Source of the DNA: an uncultured Clostridia bacterium
GTDB taxonomy: Bacteria; Bacillota; Clostridia; TANB77; CAG-508
DNA: 64,000 nucleotides
NCBI GenBank assembly: GCA_934120045.1
Contig: CAKOTF010000003.1
Coordinates: 131,136 to 195,135, forward strand
Direction: 5' to 3'
Position numbers and translations under genes: made by a program. Shown in pieces: positions 63,857 to 64,000 of the stretch (positions within the stretch are counted from its first letter, which is position 1; every line of letters begins with the position of its first letter). The notes beneath the pieces are model-generated. The model was not told the origin of the DNA. It did not search any database and saw only the letters and a program-made list of their open reading frames with translations.

Positions 63857-63903
63857 AAAAGCTGGGGTAGAAAACTTATAAAGTTTTCTGCTCCAGCTTT
63901 TTT
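63857..63903. terminator. Strong terminator after the giant gene
   Basis: A 20-bp near-perfect stem: AAAAGCTGG...AGAAAACTT with AGTTTTCT...CCAGCTTTT, loop ATAA, followed by T. It separates the giant gene from the minus-strand gene at the edge. Confidence 0.85.
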
Positions 63904-63921
63904 AGTATATTTTAAACTTTT

Positions 63922-64000
63922 TTATATTTCTTCAAGAAAAATTTTATCTTTTATTACAACAATTGAATAACTTTTTACTTTAGGTAACATTATTATTTCT
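63922..64000 (-). CDS. 3' end of a minus-strand gene, product unknown
   Basis: Reading the minus strand from the window edge gives EIIMLPKVKSYSIVVIKDKI and then FLEEI and TAA (63924-63922). Host-like codons and the terminator just beyond the stop support a real gene, but only about 25 residues are visible, too few to name it. Confidence 0.4.
   Translation of the reverse strand, partial: EIIMLPKVKSYSIVVIKDKIFLEEI

Noticed and set aside
63792..63881. 29-codon ORF after the giant gene
   Set aside because: No ribosome binding site, runs into the terminator stem, and no recognisable features.

Overview
This is a low-GC, Gram-positive-type chromosome segment, most likely from an uncultured gut member of Clostridia (Bacillota). 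The lineage is inferred from four things: AT-rich codon use (AGA, TTA and ACA dominate), strong GGAGG ribosome binding sites, a zinc-ribbon (type Z) S14, and sigma-A promoters close to TTGACA-17-TATAAT. No rRNA, CRISPR array, insertion sequence or complete prophage is visible.

Layout. 0-1.2 kb: the 3' end of a GH15 glucoamylase-like gene and a small basic protein. 1.3-2.4 kb: a GC-rich orphan gene on the minus strand. 2.6-6.1 kb: DUF975 membrane protein, ruvB, tRNA-Gly and rpsF-ssb-rpsR. 6.2-12.9 kb: dnaE, a TGS-type nucleoside kinase, an RNHCP protein, rpmB and trmL. 12.9-13.6 kb: a minus-strand ParE-type toxin-antitoxin group of three small genes. 13.8-25.1 kb: S10-spc ribosomal protein operon with a roughly 300-nt structured leader, ending at secY. 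It has an extra 80-residue ORF between rplW and rplB, and no rpmD. 25.1-32.3 kb: rpmF, pyk, der, plsY-gpsA, a zinc-ribbon protein, dtd and a DapB-like dehydrogenase. 32.4-35.5 kb: a second GC-rich orphan gene, a DUF1064 gene, an acyl-CoA ligase and the RNase P RNA. 35.7-39.3 kb: a heterodimeric ABC exporter. 39.4-41.6 kb: a third GC-rich orphan gene and uvrB. 41.8-63.8 kb: one giant surface protein of about 7,300 residues. The window ends with a terminator and the 3' end of a minus-strand gene.

Most of the window is housekeeping: translation (ribosomal proteins, tRNA-Gly, RNase P RNA, TrmL, Dtd, Der), replication and repair (DnaE, SSB, RuvB, UvrB), phospholipid synthesis (GpsA supplies glycerol-3-phosphate to PlsY) and glycolysis (Pyk). 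The accessory part is the giant BspA/InlB-type protein, the toxin-antitoxin group, the DUF1064 gene and three GC-rich orphan genes. Each orphan gene has its own near-consensus promoter and strong terminator, like moron genes dropped between core genes.

Most notable observations: (1) the three GC-rich orphan transcription units share one layout; (2) a perfect 12-bp hairpin lies between the only Shine-Dalgarno sequence of gpsA and its start codon; (3) the giant protein has a 3.5-3.7 kb higher-order repeat, and a one-base frameshift cuts off a plausible C-terminus; (4) the ribosomal operon carries an extra ORF, lacks rpmD and has intergenic hairpins. All calls come from reading sequence and recognising families; no database search was run.
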